The notes under the pieces were generated by a model. The model saw nothing but the letters and a program-made list of their open reading frames with translations. It did not search any database and was not told where the DNA came from. 64,000 nt of DNA. It comes from Burkholderia sp. lig30. GTDB taxonomy: Bacteria > Pseudomonadota > Gammaproteobacteria > Burkholderiales > Burkholderiaceae. The stretch covers positions 1-64,000 of the forward strand of contig NZ_JGVW01000048.1 in the NCBI RefSeq assembly GCF_000687455.2, written 5' to 3'. Position 1 is the first letter of the stretch, and each line of letters opens with the position of its first letter. Below, one piece after another: positions 18,901 through 27,423 of the stretch. The position numbers and the translations under genes were made by a program.

Positions 18901-19594
18901 TCCGAGCCTGACCGTCGTCCTGATCGAAGACGAAAAACAGATCCGCCGTTTCGTGCGCGCCGCGCTCGAGGAGGAAGAGGGCCTCGACGTGTACGAGGCC
19001 GAGACCGGCAAGCAGGGGCTCGTCGAGGCCGCGACGCGCAAGCCCGATCTCGTGATCGTCGATCTCGGCCTGCCCGACACCGACGGCCTCGACGTGATCC
19101 GCGAGCTGCGCGGCTGGTCCGAGGTGCCCGTGATCGTGCTGTCCGCGCGCACTCAGGAGGACGAGAAGGTGGCGGCGCTCGACGCGGGCGCCGACGATTA
19201 CCTGACCAAGCCGTTCGGCGTGTCGGAGTTGCGCGCGCGGATTCGCGCGCAGTTGCGGCGGCGCAACCAGGGCGGCGCGAACGAAACGCCGAAGGTGACG
19301 TTCGGCACCGTGACGGTCGACCTCGCGCTGCGCCAGGTGTGGCGCGACGGCGAGATCGTGCACCTGACGCCGCTCGAATACCGGTTGCTCGCGACGCTGG
19401 TGCGCCATGCGGGCCGCGTGCTGACGCACCGCCAGCTGCTGCGCGACGTGTGGGGGCCGTCGCACATCGAGAGCCACCATTACCTGCGGATCTACATGGC
19501 GCACCTGCGCCAGAAGCTCGAGCGCGATCCGGCGCAGCCCGAATTCATCATCACCGAAACGGGCGTCGGCTATCGGCTCGTCGGCGCCGCGTGA
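18893..19594 (+). CDS. kdpE: Response regulator KdpE (OmpR family)
   Basis: DNA-binding partner of KdpD that activates kdpFABC. The 233-residue protein has a receiver domain with acidic residues in LIEDEKQIR, the phosphoacceptor Asp57 in VDLGLPDTDG, and Lys in DYLTKPFGVSELRAR. A C-terminal winged-helix domain shows LTPLEYRLLATLVRHAGRVL and the end motif ITETGVGYRLV. The start overlaps kdpD (ATG inside its last codons), giving coupled expression. Its probable target is the T-rich box near 11036-11056. Confidence 0.97.
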   Translation: MSDPSLTVVLIEDEKQIRRFVRAALEEEEGLDVYEAETGKQGLVEAATRKPDLVIVDLGLPDTDGLDVIRELRGWSEVPVIVLSARTQEDEKVAALDAGADDYLTKPFGVSELRARIRAQLRRRNQGGANETPKVTFGTVTVDLALRQVWRDGEIVHLTPLEYRLLATLVRHAGRVLTHRQLLRDVWGPSHIESHHYLRIYMAHLRQKLERDPAQPEFIITETGVGYRLVGAA

Positions 19595-19679
19595 GCGCCG
19601 GACCTGCGGTTTGTACGCGATACACGCCGCGCGGTTTCCCCGCTATGCTGGCCGTTCGTCCCCGGAAAAGGAGCGCGTG

Positions 19680-19961
19680 ATGCTTGCCCGTCTGACGACC
19701 TGTTGTGCGCTGGCGCTCGCTGCGTCCGGCGTGTGCGCCCAGCCGCTGCCGCCCGGCCAGCCGCAGACGGCGCAGCTCGCATTGCCGAATCCCGCCGCCG
19801 TGAACTGCGAGAAGCTCGGGGGCCATCACGTGATCCGCAAGACGCCGGGCGGCGACGTCGGCATGTGCGTGTTCAAGGACGGCCGCGCGTGCGACGCGTG
19901 GGCGCTGTACCGCGACGACCGCTGCGTCGGCGCGGGCGCGCCCCGGCGCGTGTCCCAGTAG
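19680..19961 (+). CDS. Small exported DUF333-type protein
   Basis: A 93-residue protein with a signal peptide ending at about VCAQP and a short domain NPAAVNCEKLGGHHVIR, GMCVFKDGRACDAWALYRDDRC. The spacing of Cys and the C-xx-LGG pattern is that of the DUF333 (haemolysin-like) domain found in small periplasmic proteins and lipoproteins. No lipobox is obvious. The start is the ATG at 19680 with AAAAGGAG upstream. Its biological role is unknown; it stands alone between kdpE and the riboswitch-controlled exporter. Confidence 0.82.
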   Translation: MLARLTTCCALALAASGVCAQPLPPGQPQTAQLALPNPAAVNCEKLGGHHVIRKTPGGDVGMCVFKDGRACDAWALYRDDRCVGAGAPRRVSQ

Positions 19962-20053
19962 CCGCGTCGCATCGTCGTCGTCGCGCGCGGCGGATACGCG
20001 GCGCAGTGCTGGTCAGTGTCGGAGCAATCCGCGAGCGGGTGTAAGCCATTTGT

Positions 20054-20059
20054 TATACT
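20054..20059 (+). promoter_or_regulatory. -10 element of the gdx promoter
   Basis: TATACT preceded by a T-rich stretch, placed so that transcription would start at about 20066, immediately before the first riboswitch hairpin. No convincing -35 is present. Confidence 0.5.
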
Positions 20060-20068
20060 CGGCGCCGC

Positions 20069-20111
20069 CCGGGGACGGCCCCGGATCATTCGAGTCAACG
20101 GGGACGGCCCC
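20069..20111 (+). promoter_or_regulatory. Guanidine-II (mini-ykkC) riboswitch
   Basis: Two tandem hairpins with identical ACGG tetraloops. The first is CCGGGG-ACGG-CCCCGG at 20069-20084; the second is GGGG-ACGG-CCCC at 20100-20111, 15 bases apart. Paired hairpins with ACGR loops define the mini-ykkC motif, shown to be a guanidine-binding riboswitch. It lies directly upstream of a guanidinium-exporter gene of the sugE/gdx family, its usual target. The start-site Shine-Dalgarno (GGAG at 20123-20126) begins 11 bases after the second hairpin, so control is probably at translation initiation. Confidence 0.9.
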
Positions 20112-20135
20112 ATCTGATCCATGGAGTCTCTCGGC

Positions 20136-20456
20136 ATGGCCTGGGTATGGTTGTTGATTGCCGGTTTGCTCGAAGTCGCGTGGGCGGCCGGGCTGAAGTC
20201 GTCGGACGGGTTCACGCGGCTCGGCCCGTCCGTGTTCACGATCGTGACCGCGCTCGGCAGCTTCGGGCTGCTCGCGATCGCGATGCGCCAGCTGCCGCTC
20301 GGCACCGCCTATGCGGTGTGGACCGGCATCGGCGCGGTCGGCGCGTTCATTTTCGGCATCGTGATGATGGGCGAGGCGCTCACGGTCGCGCGCGTCGCCA
20401 GCGCGTCGCTGATCGTCGCCGGCCTGGTCGGGCTCAAGCTGTCGTCGGCCGCCTGA
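20136..20456 (+). CDS. gdx: Guanidinium exporter of the SMR family (SugE/Gdx)
   Basis: A 106-residue, four-span inner-membrane protein of the small multidrug resistance family. Glu13 in the first helix ([15 protein letters not shown]) is the conserved coupling residue; [19 protein letters not shown] and [10 protein letters not shown] are SugE-type motifs. The start at 20136 gives [16 protein letters not shown], the standard SugE N-terminus, with GGAG nine bases upstream. The in-frame ATG at 20121 would add five residues and has no ribosome site, so I reject it. The guanidine-II riboswitch upstream argues that the physiological substrate is guanidinium rather than quaternary ammonium drugs. 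A weak terminator overlaps the stop. Confidence 0.93.
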   Translation: MAWVWLLIAGLLEVAWAAGLKSSDGFTRLGPSVFTIVTALGSFGLLAIAMRQLPLGTAYAVWTGIGAVGAFIFGIVMMGEALTVARVASASLIVAGLVGLKLSSAA

Positions 20457-20469
20457 GCGGCCGGGCTTT
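20447..20469 (+). terminator. Possible terminator overlapping the gdx stop codon
   Basis: GGCCGC-CTGA-GCGGCC stem followed by GGGCTTTT. The stem includes the last codon and the stop of gdx. Confidence 0.5.
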
Positions 20470-20635
20470 TGTGCCGGACGGCACCCGCGCCCGTCTATAA
20501 TGGAACGCATTCGAGCCTGAATGCCGCATGGCGCCGCGCGCCGTGCGGCGAACAACAGCGTGAGCCGCCGGCCGTTCCACGCCGCGGCCGACGATATTTT
20601 TCGGCGAAGCGCACGCAACGTGCAAGGAGACGGCC

Positions 20636-21250
20636 ATGGTCGAAGCCATTTCGCTCGGCGCGGGGCTGGCGTGGGCAAGCGGCCTGCGCCTGTACCTGAC
20701 CGTACTCATCGCAGGCGTGCTGGCGCGGGCCGGCTGGCTTCATCTGCCCGATACGCTCGCCATCCTCACGTCGCCGTGGGTGATCGGCGCCGCGGCCGTG
20801 CTGGCTGTCGCCGAATTCCTCGCCGACAAGATCCCCGCGTTCGATTCCCTCTGGGACGCCGTGCACACGTTCATCCGCATTCCCGCGGGCGCGGTGCTCG
20901 CGGCCGGCTCGCTCGGCCATGCCGATCCGGCCGTGCTTGCCGTGGCCGGGCTCGCGGGCGGCACGCTCGCCGGCGCCGCACACGTGACGAAGGCCGGCAC
21001 CCGCGCGCTCATCAACCTGTCTCCCGAGCCGATCTCCAACTGGATCGCGTCGTCAACCGAAGACGGGCTCGTGTTCGGCGGACTCGCGCTCGCGTTTTTC
21101 GTGCCGCTGCTGTTCCTCGTGCTGCTGACCGCCTTCATCGCGTGCTCCGCGTGGGCGCTGCCGCGGCTCTGGCGCGGCGTGTCGGGCGGTTTCCGGGGCA
21201 TGGCGAACCACATGGGGTCGCGCTTCAACTCGATCGGGAAGCACGATTGA
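20636..21250 (+). CDS. DUF4126 family membrane protein
   Basis: A 204-residue protein with about five hydrophobic segments, beginning MVEAISLGAGLAWASGLRLY. The early GLAWASGLRLYLTVL motif and the ADKIPAFDSLWDAVHTFIR segment near residue 65 are the hallmarks of DUF4126. It has the ribosome site AAGGAGA eight bases before the ATG, and TATAAT at 20496-20501 could be its -10 element. Function is unknown. Its TGA overlaps a TTG that may start the next permease gene, suggesting co-translation. Confidence 0.88.
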   Translation: MVEAISLGAGLAWASGLRLYLTVLIAGVLARAGWLHLPDTLAILTSPWVIGAAAVLAVAEFLADKIPAFDSLWDAVHTFIRIPAGAVLAAGSLGHADPAVLAVAGLAGGTLAGAAHVTKAGTRALINLSPEPISNWIASSTEDGLVFGGLALAFFVPLLFLVLLTAFIACSAWALPRLWRGVSGGFRGMANHMGSRFNSIGKHD

Positions 21251-23847
21251 CCGGGCCGCGCGGCGCGGGCGGCCCGTCGCACGCCGGCCGGTTCGGCTGG
21301 CGCGACCTGTTCGCGCAGGCCGCGCGAATGACCGGGCGCGACTGGCGCGCGGGCGAGCTGACGCTGCTCGTGCTCGCGTTGGTGCTGGCCGTCGCGGCGC
21401 TCACGAGCGTCGGCTTTCTCGCCGACCGGCTGCGCCAGGGGCTCGAGCGCGACGCCCGCCAGATGCTCGGCGCCGACTTCGTGGTGCGCGCGGATCATCC
21501 CGTCGATCCTTCGTTCGTTGAAAAGGCGCGCGCCCTCGGGCTACGTACCGCGACCACGGCAATCTTTCCCAGCATGATCGGCGCGACCGCCGAAGCGGCG
21601 CCGGGCGGCACCCCGCCGGGCGGCGATCCGCCGTCGCGGCTCGCGGCCGTGAAGGCCGTGTCGCCGGGCTATCCGCTGCGCGGCGCGGTCGAGATCCGGC
21701 CGGCGCCGGGTGGCGCGGTGCGGAAGGCCGCGGCGGCACCCGCGCCCGGCACCGTCTGGGCCGACCCCGCGCTGCTCGATGCGCTGCACCTGCGGATCGG
21801 TGACACCGTGCGCGTCGGGCAGCGCACCTTCACGGTCGCCGCGGCGATCGTCCGCGAGATGGATCGCGGCTTCTCGTTCGTCAATTTCTCGCCGCGGCTG
21901 ATGATGCGCGCCGACGAGCTGGCGTCGACCGGGCTCGCCGGCTACGGCAGCCGCGTCACCTACCGGCTGCTGGTCGCGGGCGACGATCAGGCGGTCGAGC
22001 GGTTCGCCGCATATGCGCATGCGCGCGTCGACGGCGGCAGGCTGCGCGGCGTCGGCCTCGAATCGCTGCAGGAAGGCCAGCCGCAGGTGAGGCAGACGCT
22101 CGACCGCGCGCGCCACTTCCTGACGCTCGTCGCGCTGCTGACCGCGCTCCTGGCCGCGGTCGCGATCGCGATGGCGGCGCAGCGCTACATGCGCCGCCAT
22201 CTGGACGGCTGCGCGACGATGCGCTGTCTCGGCGTGAGCCGCCGCACGCTCGGCGCGCTGTTCGCGCTCGAGTTCCTCGGCGTCGGCATCGCGGGCGGCG
22301 CAGCGGGCGCGCTGCTCGGCTACGGCGGCCACTGGGTGCTGCTCGCGGCGCTCGGCGGCCTGGTCGACGTCGTGCTGCCGCCGCCGACCGTCTGGCCGGC
22401 GGCAGTCGGCGTCGCCGCGGCGCTCGTGCTGCTGCTCGGTTTCGCGTTGCCGCCGCTCGCGGCGCTCACGCGCGTGCCGCCGGTGCGCGTGCTGCGGCGG
22501 GAGTGGGGCGGCGCGGCGCGCATCGCCTGGGCCGCCTACGCGGTCGGCGTCGTGCTGTTCGCCGCGCTGCTGGTCGCGGCGGCGGGCAACCTGAAGCTCG
22601 GCCTGATCGTCGCGGGCGGGTTCGCGGGCGGGCTCGTCGTGTTCACGCTGGTCGCGCGGCTCGCGCTGTTCGCCGCCGCGCGCGCGGTGCGGGACGGGCG
22701 GGTCGCGGCGGGCCTCGGCTGGCGCTATGCGCTCGCGTCGCTGCATCGGCGCGGCGCCGCGAGCGCGCTGCAGATCACCGCGCTCGCGCTCGGTCTCATG
22801 TGCCTGCTGCTGATCTCGATCACGCGCAACGACCTGGTCGCCGGGTGGCGGCAGTCGACGCCGCCCGACGCGCCGAACCAGTTCCTGATCGACATCCAGC
22901 CGGATCAGCGTGCCGACGTGGCCGCCTATCTCGCCGCGCGCGGCATGCGCGACGCGGCGCTCGCGCCGATGGTGCGCGGCCGGCTCGTCGCGATCAACGG
23001 CCGGCCGGTGAATCCCGACGCCTATCCGAACGACGACGCGCGGCGGCTCGTCGACCGCGAGTTCAACCTGTCCTATACGGCCGAGCTGCCGTCCGACAAC
23101 CGGATCGTCGCGGGCGACTGGTTCGGCGCGTCGTCCACGCCGCAGATCTCGATCGAAGCCGGCCTCGCGCAGACGCTGGACGTGAAGCCCGGCGACGTCC
23201 TGCGCTTCGACGTGACGGGGCTGCCCGTCGAGGCGCCGGTGACGAGCGTGCGCAAGCTGGACTGGGGCACGTTCCGGGTCAACTTCTTCGTGCTGATGCC
23301 GCCCGCCGCGCTGAAGGATTTTCCGGCGATCTACCTGACGAGCTTCCATCTGCCCACCGAGCGCCAGTCGCTGCTCGATCCGCTGATCGCGCGCTATCCG
23401 AACCTGACGGCGATCGACGTGACGCCGATCCTCGCGCAACTGCAACGCGTGCTGCTGCAGGTGATCGGCGCGGTGCAGTTCCTGTTTGCGTTTACGTTGG
23501 CGGCCGGCGTGCTGGTGCTCTACACGGCGCTTGCCGGCTCGCGCGACGAGCGCGTCAGGGAGACGGCGCTGCTGCGCGCGCTGGGCGCGTCGCGCGCGCA
23601 GGTCAACGCGGTGCAGCGCGCCGAGTTCATCGTCGTCGGCGTGCTGGCCGGCGCGATGGCGGCGGCGGGCGCGCTCGCGGTCGGCTGGGTGCTCGCGTCG
23701 CGCGTGTTCGACTTCCGGCTGGCGGTCGATCCGTGGCTCGTTCCGGCCGGCATCGCGGCGGGTGTCGCATGTGCCAGTGCGGCCGGCTGGCTGAGCCTGC
23801 ATAATGTGCTGAGGCGCCCCGCGCTGCAGTCGCTGCGCGACGTGTGA
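21247..23847 (+). CDS. ABC transporter permease of the FtsX/MacB-like (YbbP-type) family
   Basis: A large inner-membrane permease with two FtsX domains, each preceded by an extracytoplasmic domain. From the TTG at 21247 it has 866 residues; an ATG at 21328 gives 839. Features include ELTLLVLALVLAVAALTSVGF as the first span, a first FtsX domain (about residues 285-400) with CLGVSRRTLGALFALEF, and a second at the end with LGASRAQVNAVQRAEF. It resembles E. coli YbbP, which pairs with the ATPase YbbA. No ABC ATPase is adjacent here, so the partner must be encoded elsewhere. The substrate is unknown; relatives move lipids or lipoproteins. Start choice is uncertain. Confidence 0.86.
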   Translation: MTGPRGAGGPSHAGRFGWRDLFAQAARMTGRDWRAGELTLLVLALVLAVAALTSVGFLADRLRQGLERDARQMLGADFVVRADHPVDPSFVEKARALGLRTATTAIFPSMIGATAEAAPGGTPPGGDPPSRLAAVKAVSPGYPLRGAVEIRPAPGGAVRKAAAAPAPGTVWADPALLDALHLRIGDTVRVGQRTFTVAAAIVREMDRGFSFVNFSPRLMMRADELASTGLAGYGSRVTYRLLVAGDDQAVERFAAYAHARVDGGRLRGVGLESLQEGQPQVRQTLDRARHFLTLVALLTALLAAVAIAMAAQRYMRRHLDGCATMRCLGVSRRTLGALFALEFLGVGIAGGAAGALLGYGGHWVLLAALGGLVDVVLPPPTVWPAAVGVAAALVLLLGFALPPLAALTRVPPVRVLRREWGGAARIAWAAYAVGVVLFAALLVAAAGNLKLGLIVAGGFAGGLVVFTLVARLALFAAARAVRDGRVAAGLGWRYALASLHRRGAASALQITALALGLMCLLLISITRNDLVAGWRQSTPPDAPNQFLIDIQPDQRADVAAYLAARGMRDAALAPMVRGRLVAINGRPVNPDAYPNDDARRLVDREFNLSYTAELPSDNRIVAGDWFGASSTPQISIEAGLAQTLDVKPGDVLRFDVTGLPVEAPVTSVRKLDWGTFRVNFFVLMPPAALKDFPAIYLTSFHLPTERQSLLDPLIARYPNLTAIDVTPILAQLQRVLLQVIGAVQFLFAFTLAAGVLVLYTALAGSRDERVRETALLRALGASRAQVNAVQRAEFIVVGVLAGAMAAAGALAVGWVLASRVFDFRLAVDPWLVPAGIAAGVACASAAGWLSLHNVLRRPALQSLRDV

Positions 23848-23893
23848 GCGCGGCGTCCGATCCTTGAATACCCTTGAACCCAGGCAATTTCGT

Positions 23894-24304
23894 ATGACCG
23901 ATGTGAATGACGATGCGCCGTCGCAGCCGACGGCGTTCGAGCTCGTAGGCGGCGAGGCGCGCGTGCGCGAGATGGTGGACCGCTTTTACGACCTGATGGA
24001 TCTGGAGCCCGAGTTCGCGGAGACGCGCGCGTTGCACCCGACGTCGCTCGACGGCTCCCGCGACAAGCTGTTCTGGTTTCTGTGCGGCTGGCTCGGCGGG
24101 CCGGACCACTACATCAGCCGCTTCGGGCATCCGCGCCTGCGCGCGCGGCACATGCCGTATCCGATCGCGTCGGCCGGGCGCGACCAGTGGCTGCGCTGCA
24201 TGGCGTGGGCGATGGAGGATATCGGCGTGCCCGAGCCGCTGCGCGAGCGGTTGATGCACTCGTTCTTCGATACGGCCGACTGGATGCGCAACCACCCTGG
24301 TTGA
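23894..24304 (+). CDS. Group II truncated haemoglobin
   Basis: A 136-residue haem protein of the 2-on-2 globin type. Group II features are visible: FELVGGEARVREMVDRFYDLM at the start of the fold, KLFWFLCGWLGGPDHYI with the group's conserved Trp-Gly, and HPRLRARHMPYPI, where the His of RARH is the likely proximal haem ligand. Such proteins bind oxygen or detoxify nitric oxide and peroxide; no reductase lies next to it. I use the ATG at 23894; an in-frame TTG 30 bases upstream has no support. It follows the permease by 46 bases. Confidence 0.92.
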   Translation: MTDVNDDAPSQPTAFELVGGEARVREMVDRFYDLMDLEPEFAETRALHPTSLDGSRDKLFWFLCGWLGGPDHYISRFGHPRLRARHMPYPIASAGRDQWLRCMAWAMEDIGVPEPLRERLMHSFFDTADWMRNHPG

Positions 24305-24485
24305 GCCGCCGGTGCGCCGCTGCCCGGATGCGGCCGAGCCGCGTCCGGGCGCACGGACGGCGCCGGGCGATACCGGCCGGCCCTTCATTCATCGTCGACG
24401 AGACATGCGCCATGACCACAGTGCGTTATTTCGTGAAGATGCGAATCCGGCCCGCTGCGAGGCGGGCGTCGGTGCGGGCGTTCGC

Positions 24486-25106
24486 ATGACGGCGCGCGGC
24501 GAGGTCGGCGCCGATCACGCGGCGCTCGCGCCCGAGGCCCGCGAGGTGCTGGATTTCTGGTTCGGCGCGCCCGGCTCGGACGCATTCGGCAAGTCGCGAC
24601 CGATGTGGTTCAACGGCGGCGCGGTGCTCGACGCGCAGTTGCGCGAGCGGTTCGGCGCGCTGTTCGACGCGGCATGCAGCGGCGCGTGCGATCACTGGGC
24701 GGTCACGCCGCTTGGCGCGCTTGCGCTGATCGTCGTGCTCGACCAGTTCTCGCGAAATATCCATCGCGGCACGCCGCGCGCGTTCGCGGCCGACGCGAAG
24801 GCGCTCGCGCATGCGCGCGAGATGGTCGAGGCCGGCTGGGACGCACGGCTGCCGAGCGGCCATCATCGGGCGTTCGCGTATCTGCCGTTCGAGCATGACG
24901 AGTCGCTCGGCAGCCAGCAGGCGTGCGTGGGCCTGTGCGCGGCGCTGAAGGACGAGCCGGGCTGCGGCAGCTATCACCCGTTCGCGCTGCGTCACGCGGC
25001 CGTGATCGAGCGGTTCGGGCGCTTCCCGCACCGGAATGCGATTCTCCGGCGTGCATCGACCGACGAGGAAATGGCGTTTCTGAACGAGCCCGGCTCGTCG
25101 TTCTGA
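24486..25106 (+). CDS. DUF924 family protein
   Basis: A 206-residue cytoplasmic protein of the DUF924 family, which folds as helical, TPR-like repeats. Diagnostic segments are VLDFWFGAP near residue 20, ALIVVLDQFSRNIHRGTPRAFA near 80, and FAYLPFEHDESLGSQQ near 125. The start could also be an in-frame ATG at about 24402; I prefer 24486 because the N-terminus then resembles relatives. It is the last plus-strand gene before a convergent minus-strand block. No biochemical role is established for the family. Confidence 0.85.
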   Translation: MTARGEVGADHAALAPEAREVLDFWFGAPGSDAFGKSRPMWFNGGAVLDAQLRERFGALFDAACSGACDHWAVTPLGALALIVVLDQFSRNIHRGTPRAFAADAKALAHAREMVEAGWDARLPSGHHRAFAYLPFEHDESLGSQQACVGLCAALKDEPGCGSYHPFALRHAAVIERFGRFPHRNAILRRASTDEEMAFLNEPGSSF

Positions 25107-25179
25107 GCGCGACGGCCGCTTGCGTGTTCACCCGGCGCGCGTTCGCGCTGCGCCGGCACCCGGTTGCGGGGCGTGACCG

Positions 25180-25941
25180 TTACCGGCCGCCGCCGACGTC
25201 GAGGAGTGCGCCGGTCGTGTACGACGCGGCGTCGCTGAGCAGCCAGACGATCGCCTCCGCGATCTCGCGCGCGTCGCCCGCGCGCCCGAGCGGCGTTTGC
25301 GCGCCGAGCCGGGCGGCGCGCCCCGGCTGGCCGCCGCTTGCGTGGATGTCGGTTTCGATCAGCCCGGGCCGCACCGCGTTGACGCGCACGCCGTGCGGGC
25401 CGAGTTCCTTCGCGAGGCCGATCGTCAGCGAATCGACCGCGCCCTTCGAGCCGGCATAGTCGACGTATTCGTTCGGAGAGCCGAGCCGCGCGGCGATCGA
25501 CGACACGTTGACGATCGCGCCGCCACGGCCGCCGCGATCGGTCGACAGGCGGCGTGCGGCTTCGCGCGCACACAGGTAGGCGCCGAGCACGTTGGTGTCG
25601 AACATCCGTTTCAGCCGCTCGGCGGACATCTCGGCGAGCGGCAGTGACGGCGCGACGATCCCGGCATTGTTGACGAGCGCGTCGAGCGGCCCGAGCGTCG
25701 CGGCGACGCGATCGAACATCGCGACGACGTCTGCTTCGTTCGACACGTCGCCCGCCACGACGCACGCGCGGCCGCCCGCGTGGCGCACCGCTTGCGCGGT
25801 GGCGTCGGCGGCCGCGGCGTCGCGTGCATAGTTGACGCCGACGTCCCAGCCGCGCGCCGCCGCGAGCACCGCGGTCGCGCGGCCGATGCCGCGGCTCGCG
25901 CCGGTGATGAGGACGACCTTGCGTTCGGGCGTGGCGGTCAT
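25180..25941 (-). CDS. SDR family oxidoreductase (FabG-like)
   Basis: A classical short-chain dehydrogenase of 253 residues. The cofactor loop is TGASRGIGRATAVLA at residues 14-28, the NNAG motif lies near residue 90, and the catalytic Ser and YAGSK (Tyr and Lys intact) occur around 140-165. GVRVNAVRPGLIETDIHASGG near residue 190 and the final LLDVGGGR complete the fold. Unlike the SDR at 3884-4663, all catalytic residues are present. It lies 16 bases after the LOG gene on the same strand, so the TetR, LOG and SDR genes probably form one operon. The substrate is unknown. Confidence 0.92.
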   Translation of the reverse strand: MTATPERKVVLITGASRGIGRATAVLAAARGWDVGVNYARDAAAADATAQAVRHAGGRACVVAGDVSNEADVVAMFDRVAATLGPLDALVNNAGIVAPSLPLAEMSAERLKRMFDTNVLGAYLCAREAARRLSTDRGGRGGAIVNVSSIAARLGSPNEYVDYAGSKGAVDSLTIGLAKELGPHGVRVNAVRPGLIETDIHASGGQPGRAARLGAQTPLGRAGDAREIAEAIVWLLSDAASYTTGALLDVGGGR

Positions 25942-25957
25942 CGCGTCGTCGCTCGCG

Positions 25958-26539
25958 TCATTCCGCGTCGTCGAGCACCCACTTGTCGCGCGTGGGCGGG
26001 CGGTAGCGGCGCAGCTGGTCGATCAGCGCGGCCGGTGTGGAGTCGATGCACAGCGCATCGAAGTAGGCCGGGCGCATGAAGCCCTCGTCGACCGTGTGCC
26101 TGAGCAGCGCGATCAGCGGATCGAAGAACGCATCGATGTTGTACAGCGCGACCGGCTTGCGGTGATAGCCGAGCTGCGACCACGTGTAGACCTCGAAGAA
26201 CTCTTCGAGCGTGCCGGCGCCGCCGGGCATCGCGACGAACGCGTCGGCGAGATCGGCCATCATCTTCTTGCGATGGTGCATGTCGGGCACGACGTGCAGC
26301 TCGGACAGGCCGGTGTGGCCGACTTCCTTGTCGAAGAGCAGCTCGGGAATCACGCCGACCGCGCGGCCGCCCGCTGCCATTACCTCGTCGGCGATCACGC
26401 CCATCAGGCCGACCCGGCCGCCGCCGTAGACGAGCGTGAGGCCGGCCGCGACCAGCGCGCGGCCGAACGCGCGCGCGGCGTCCGCATAGACGGGCCGAAC
26501 GCCCGGCGACGAACCGCAATAGACGCACACGGCCTTCAT
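25958..26539 (-). CDS. LOG family protein (nucleotide 5'-monophosphate phosphoribohydrolase type)
   Basis: A 193-residue Rossmann-like enzyme beginning MKAVCVYCGSSPGVRPVY. The family motif PGGAGTLEEFFEVYTW is at about residues 98-113, preceded by MHHRKKMMADLADAFVAMP. LOG proteins cleave the N-glycosidic bond of purine nucleoside monophosphates; cytokinin-activating enzymes of plants and plant-associated bacteria belong here, but the bacterial substrate is often plain AMP. The start ATG overlaps the stop of the TetR gene (ATGA at 26536-26539), indicating translational coupling. The older name 'lysine decarboxylase' for this family is not supported by the motif. Confidence 0.92.
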   Translation of the reverse strand: MKAVCVYCGSSPGVRPVYADAARAFGRALVAAGLTLVYGGGRVGLMGVIADEVMAAGGRAVGVIPELLFDKEVGHTGLSELHVVPDMHHRKKMMADLADAFVAMPGGAGTLEEFFEVYTWSQLGYHRKPVALYNIDAFFDPLIALLRHTVDEGFMRPAYFDALCIDSTPAALIDQLRRYRPPTRDKWVLDDAE

Positions 26540-27249
26540 GGCTTCGCGTCCTTTGCGCCGGTGCGCGGCGGCAGGTAGTCGGTGAATTCGCGCTTCGGCA
26601 GCTTGCCCGACACGAGATCGTCGAAGAGCTGCCGCGAACGGCCGCGCAGATACGGCGCCATCACGGAGATCACGTGCATGCTGACCTGATGCAGCTCCTC
26701 GCGGATCGCGTCCTGGTCGTTGTACTTGCGCGGGTGCATCACGTACTGGTACGACAGCCAGTAGGTCGAGATCACCGCCATGTTGGTCGCGATCACGCCG
26801 ATCTCGGCGGGTGTCGCGACCATTTCGCCGTCGGACACGAGCAGTTCGCACATCTCGTGCGCGAAGCGCACCTTGTGGCTGATGATCTGCTTGAAGTGCA
26901 TCTCGAGCGTGCGGTTGCGCGCGAGCAGGTCGTTCAGGTCGCGGTACAGGAAACGATAGGTCCACATGAAGTCGGCCATGTACTGCAGGTACGACCAGGT
27001 TTCGTCGATCGTCGGACGGTGATCATCGGGAAAGCGCAGGCGCCGTTCGATCTGCTGCTCGAACTGCGCGAAGATGCTGTTGATGATGTCGTCTTTGTTG
27101 CGGAAATGGTAATAGAGGTTGCCCGGGCTGATTTCCATTTCCTCGGCGATTGTCGTGGTGGTGACGTTCGGCTCGCCGATCTCGTTGAACAGCTTCAACG
27201 ACAGCTCGAGAATCCGCTCGCGAGTGCGGCGGGGAGGTTTCGCTTCCAT
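26536..27249 (-). CDS. TetR family transcriptional regulator
   Basis: A 237-residue regulator with an N-terminal helix-turn-helix: RTRERILELSLKLFNEIGEP, then TTTTIAEEMEISPGNLYYHFRNKDDII (about residues 8-60). The C-terminal ligand domain has YLQYMADFMWTYRFLYRDLN and is of the type seen in regulators of fatty acid or membrane genes, but no ligand can be named. It heads a likely operon with the LOG and SDR genes. Its upstream region contains a minus-strand TATAAT at 27344-27349 inside an 84-bp repeat shared with dgkA, so the two genes may be co-regulated. Confidence 0.92.
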   Translation of the reverse strand: MEAKPPRRTRERILELSLKLFNEIGEPNVTTTTIAEEMEISPGNLYYHFRNKDDIINSIFAQFEQQIERRLRFPDDHRPTIDETWSYLQYMADFMWTYRFLYRDLNDLLARNRTLEMHFKQIISHKVRFAHEMCELLVSDGEMVATPAEIGVIATNMAVISTYWLSYQYVMHPRKYNDQDAIREELHQVSMHVISVMAPYLRGRSRQLFDDLVSGKLPKREFTDYLPPRTGAKDAKP

Positions 27250-27289
27250 GTCGTCCGGCCCTGTGTATGCCGGACGGGCGGGCGCTGCA

Positions 27290-27373
27290 ATCGATGCTGC
27301 GGGATGCGTCCGGCTCGGGTTACTGTCTTAAGTCTGACGAACGATTATAAACCCGGCTTTCGCCGCGCCGGCG
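27290..27373. repeat. Promoter-bearing 84-bp repeat, copy 1 (upstream of the TetR gene)
   Basis: Matches 27984-28067 over the same 84-base length with about seven differences, mostly C/T. It starts ATCGATGCTGCGGGATGCGT and ends CGCCGCGCCGGCG. On the minus strand it holds a consensus -10 (TATAAT, plus-strand 27344-27349), placing the transcription start about 90 bases before the TetR gene. Confidence 0.85.
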
Positions 27374-27423
27374 CATTTCGTCATCGGGGCATACCCGCCC
27401 GTGCATGCCCGGCCTTCATCGTG

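Noticed and set aside
20121-20135. Upstream ATG as gdx start
   Set aside because: It has no ribosome site, and it overlaps the GGAG that serves the ATG at 20136; the SugE family starts at the latter.
24412-24489. Short ORF beginning MTTVRYFVKMRIRP before the DUF924 gene
   Set aside because: Only 25 codons, overlapping the DUF924 start in another frame, with no recognisable feature; too weak to call a gene.
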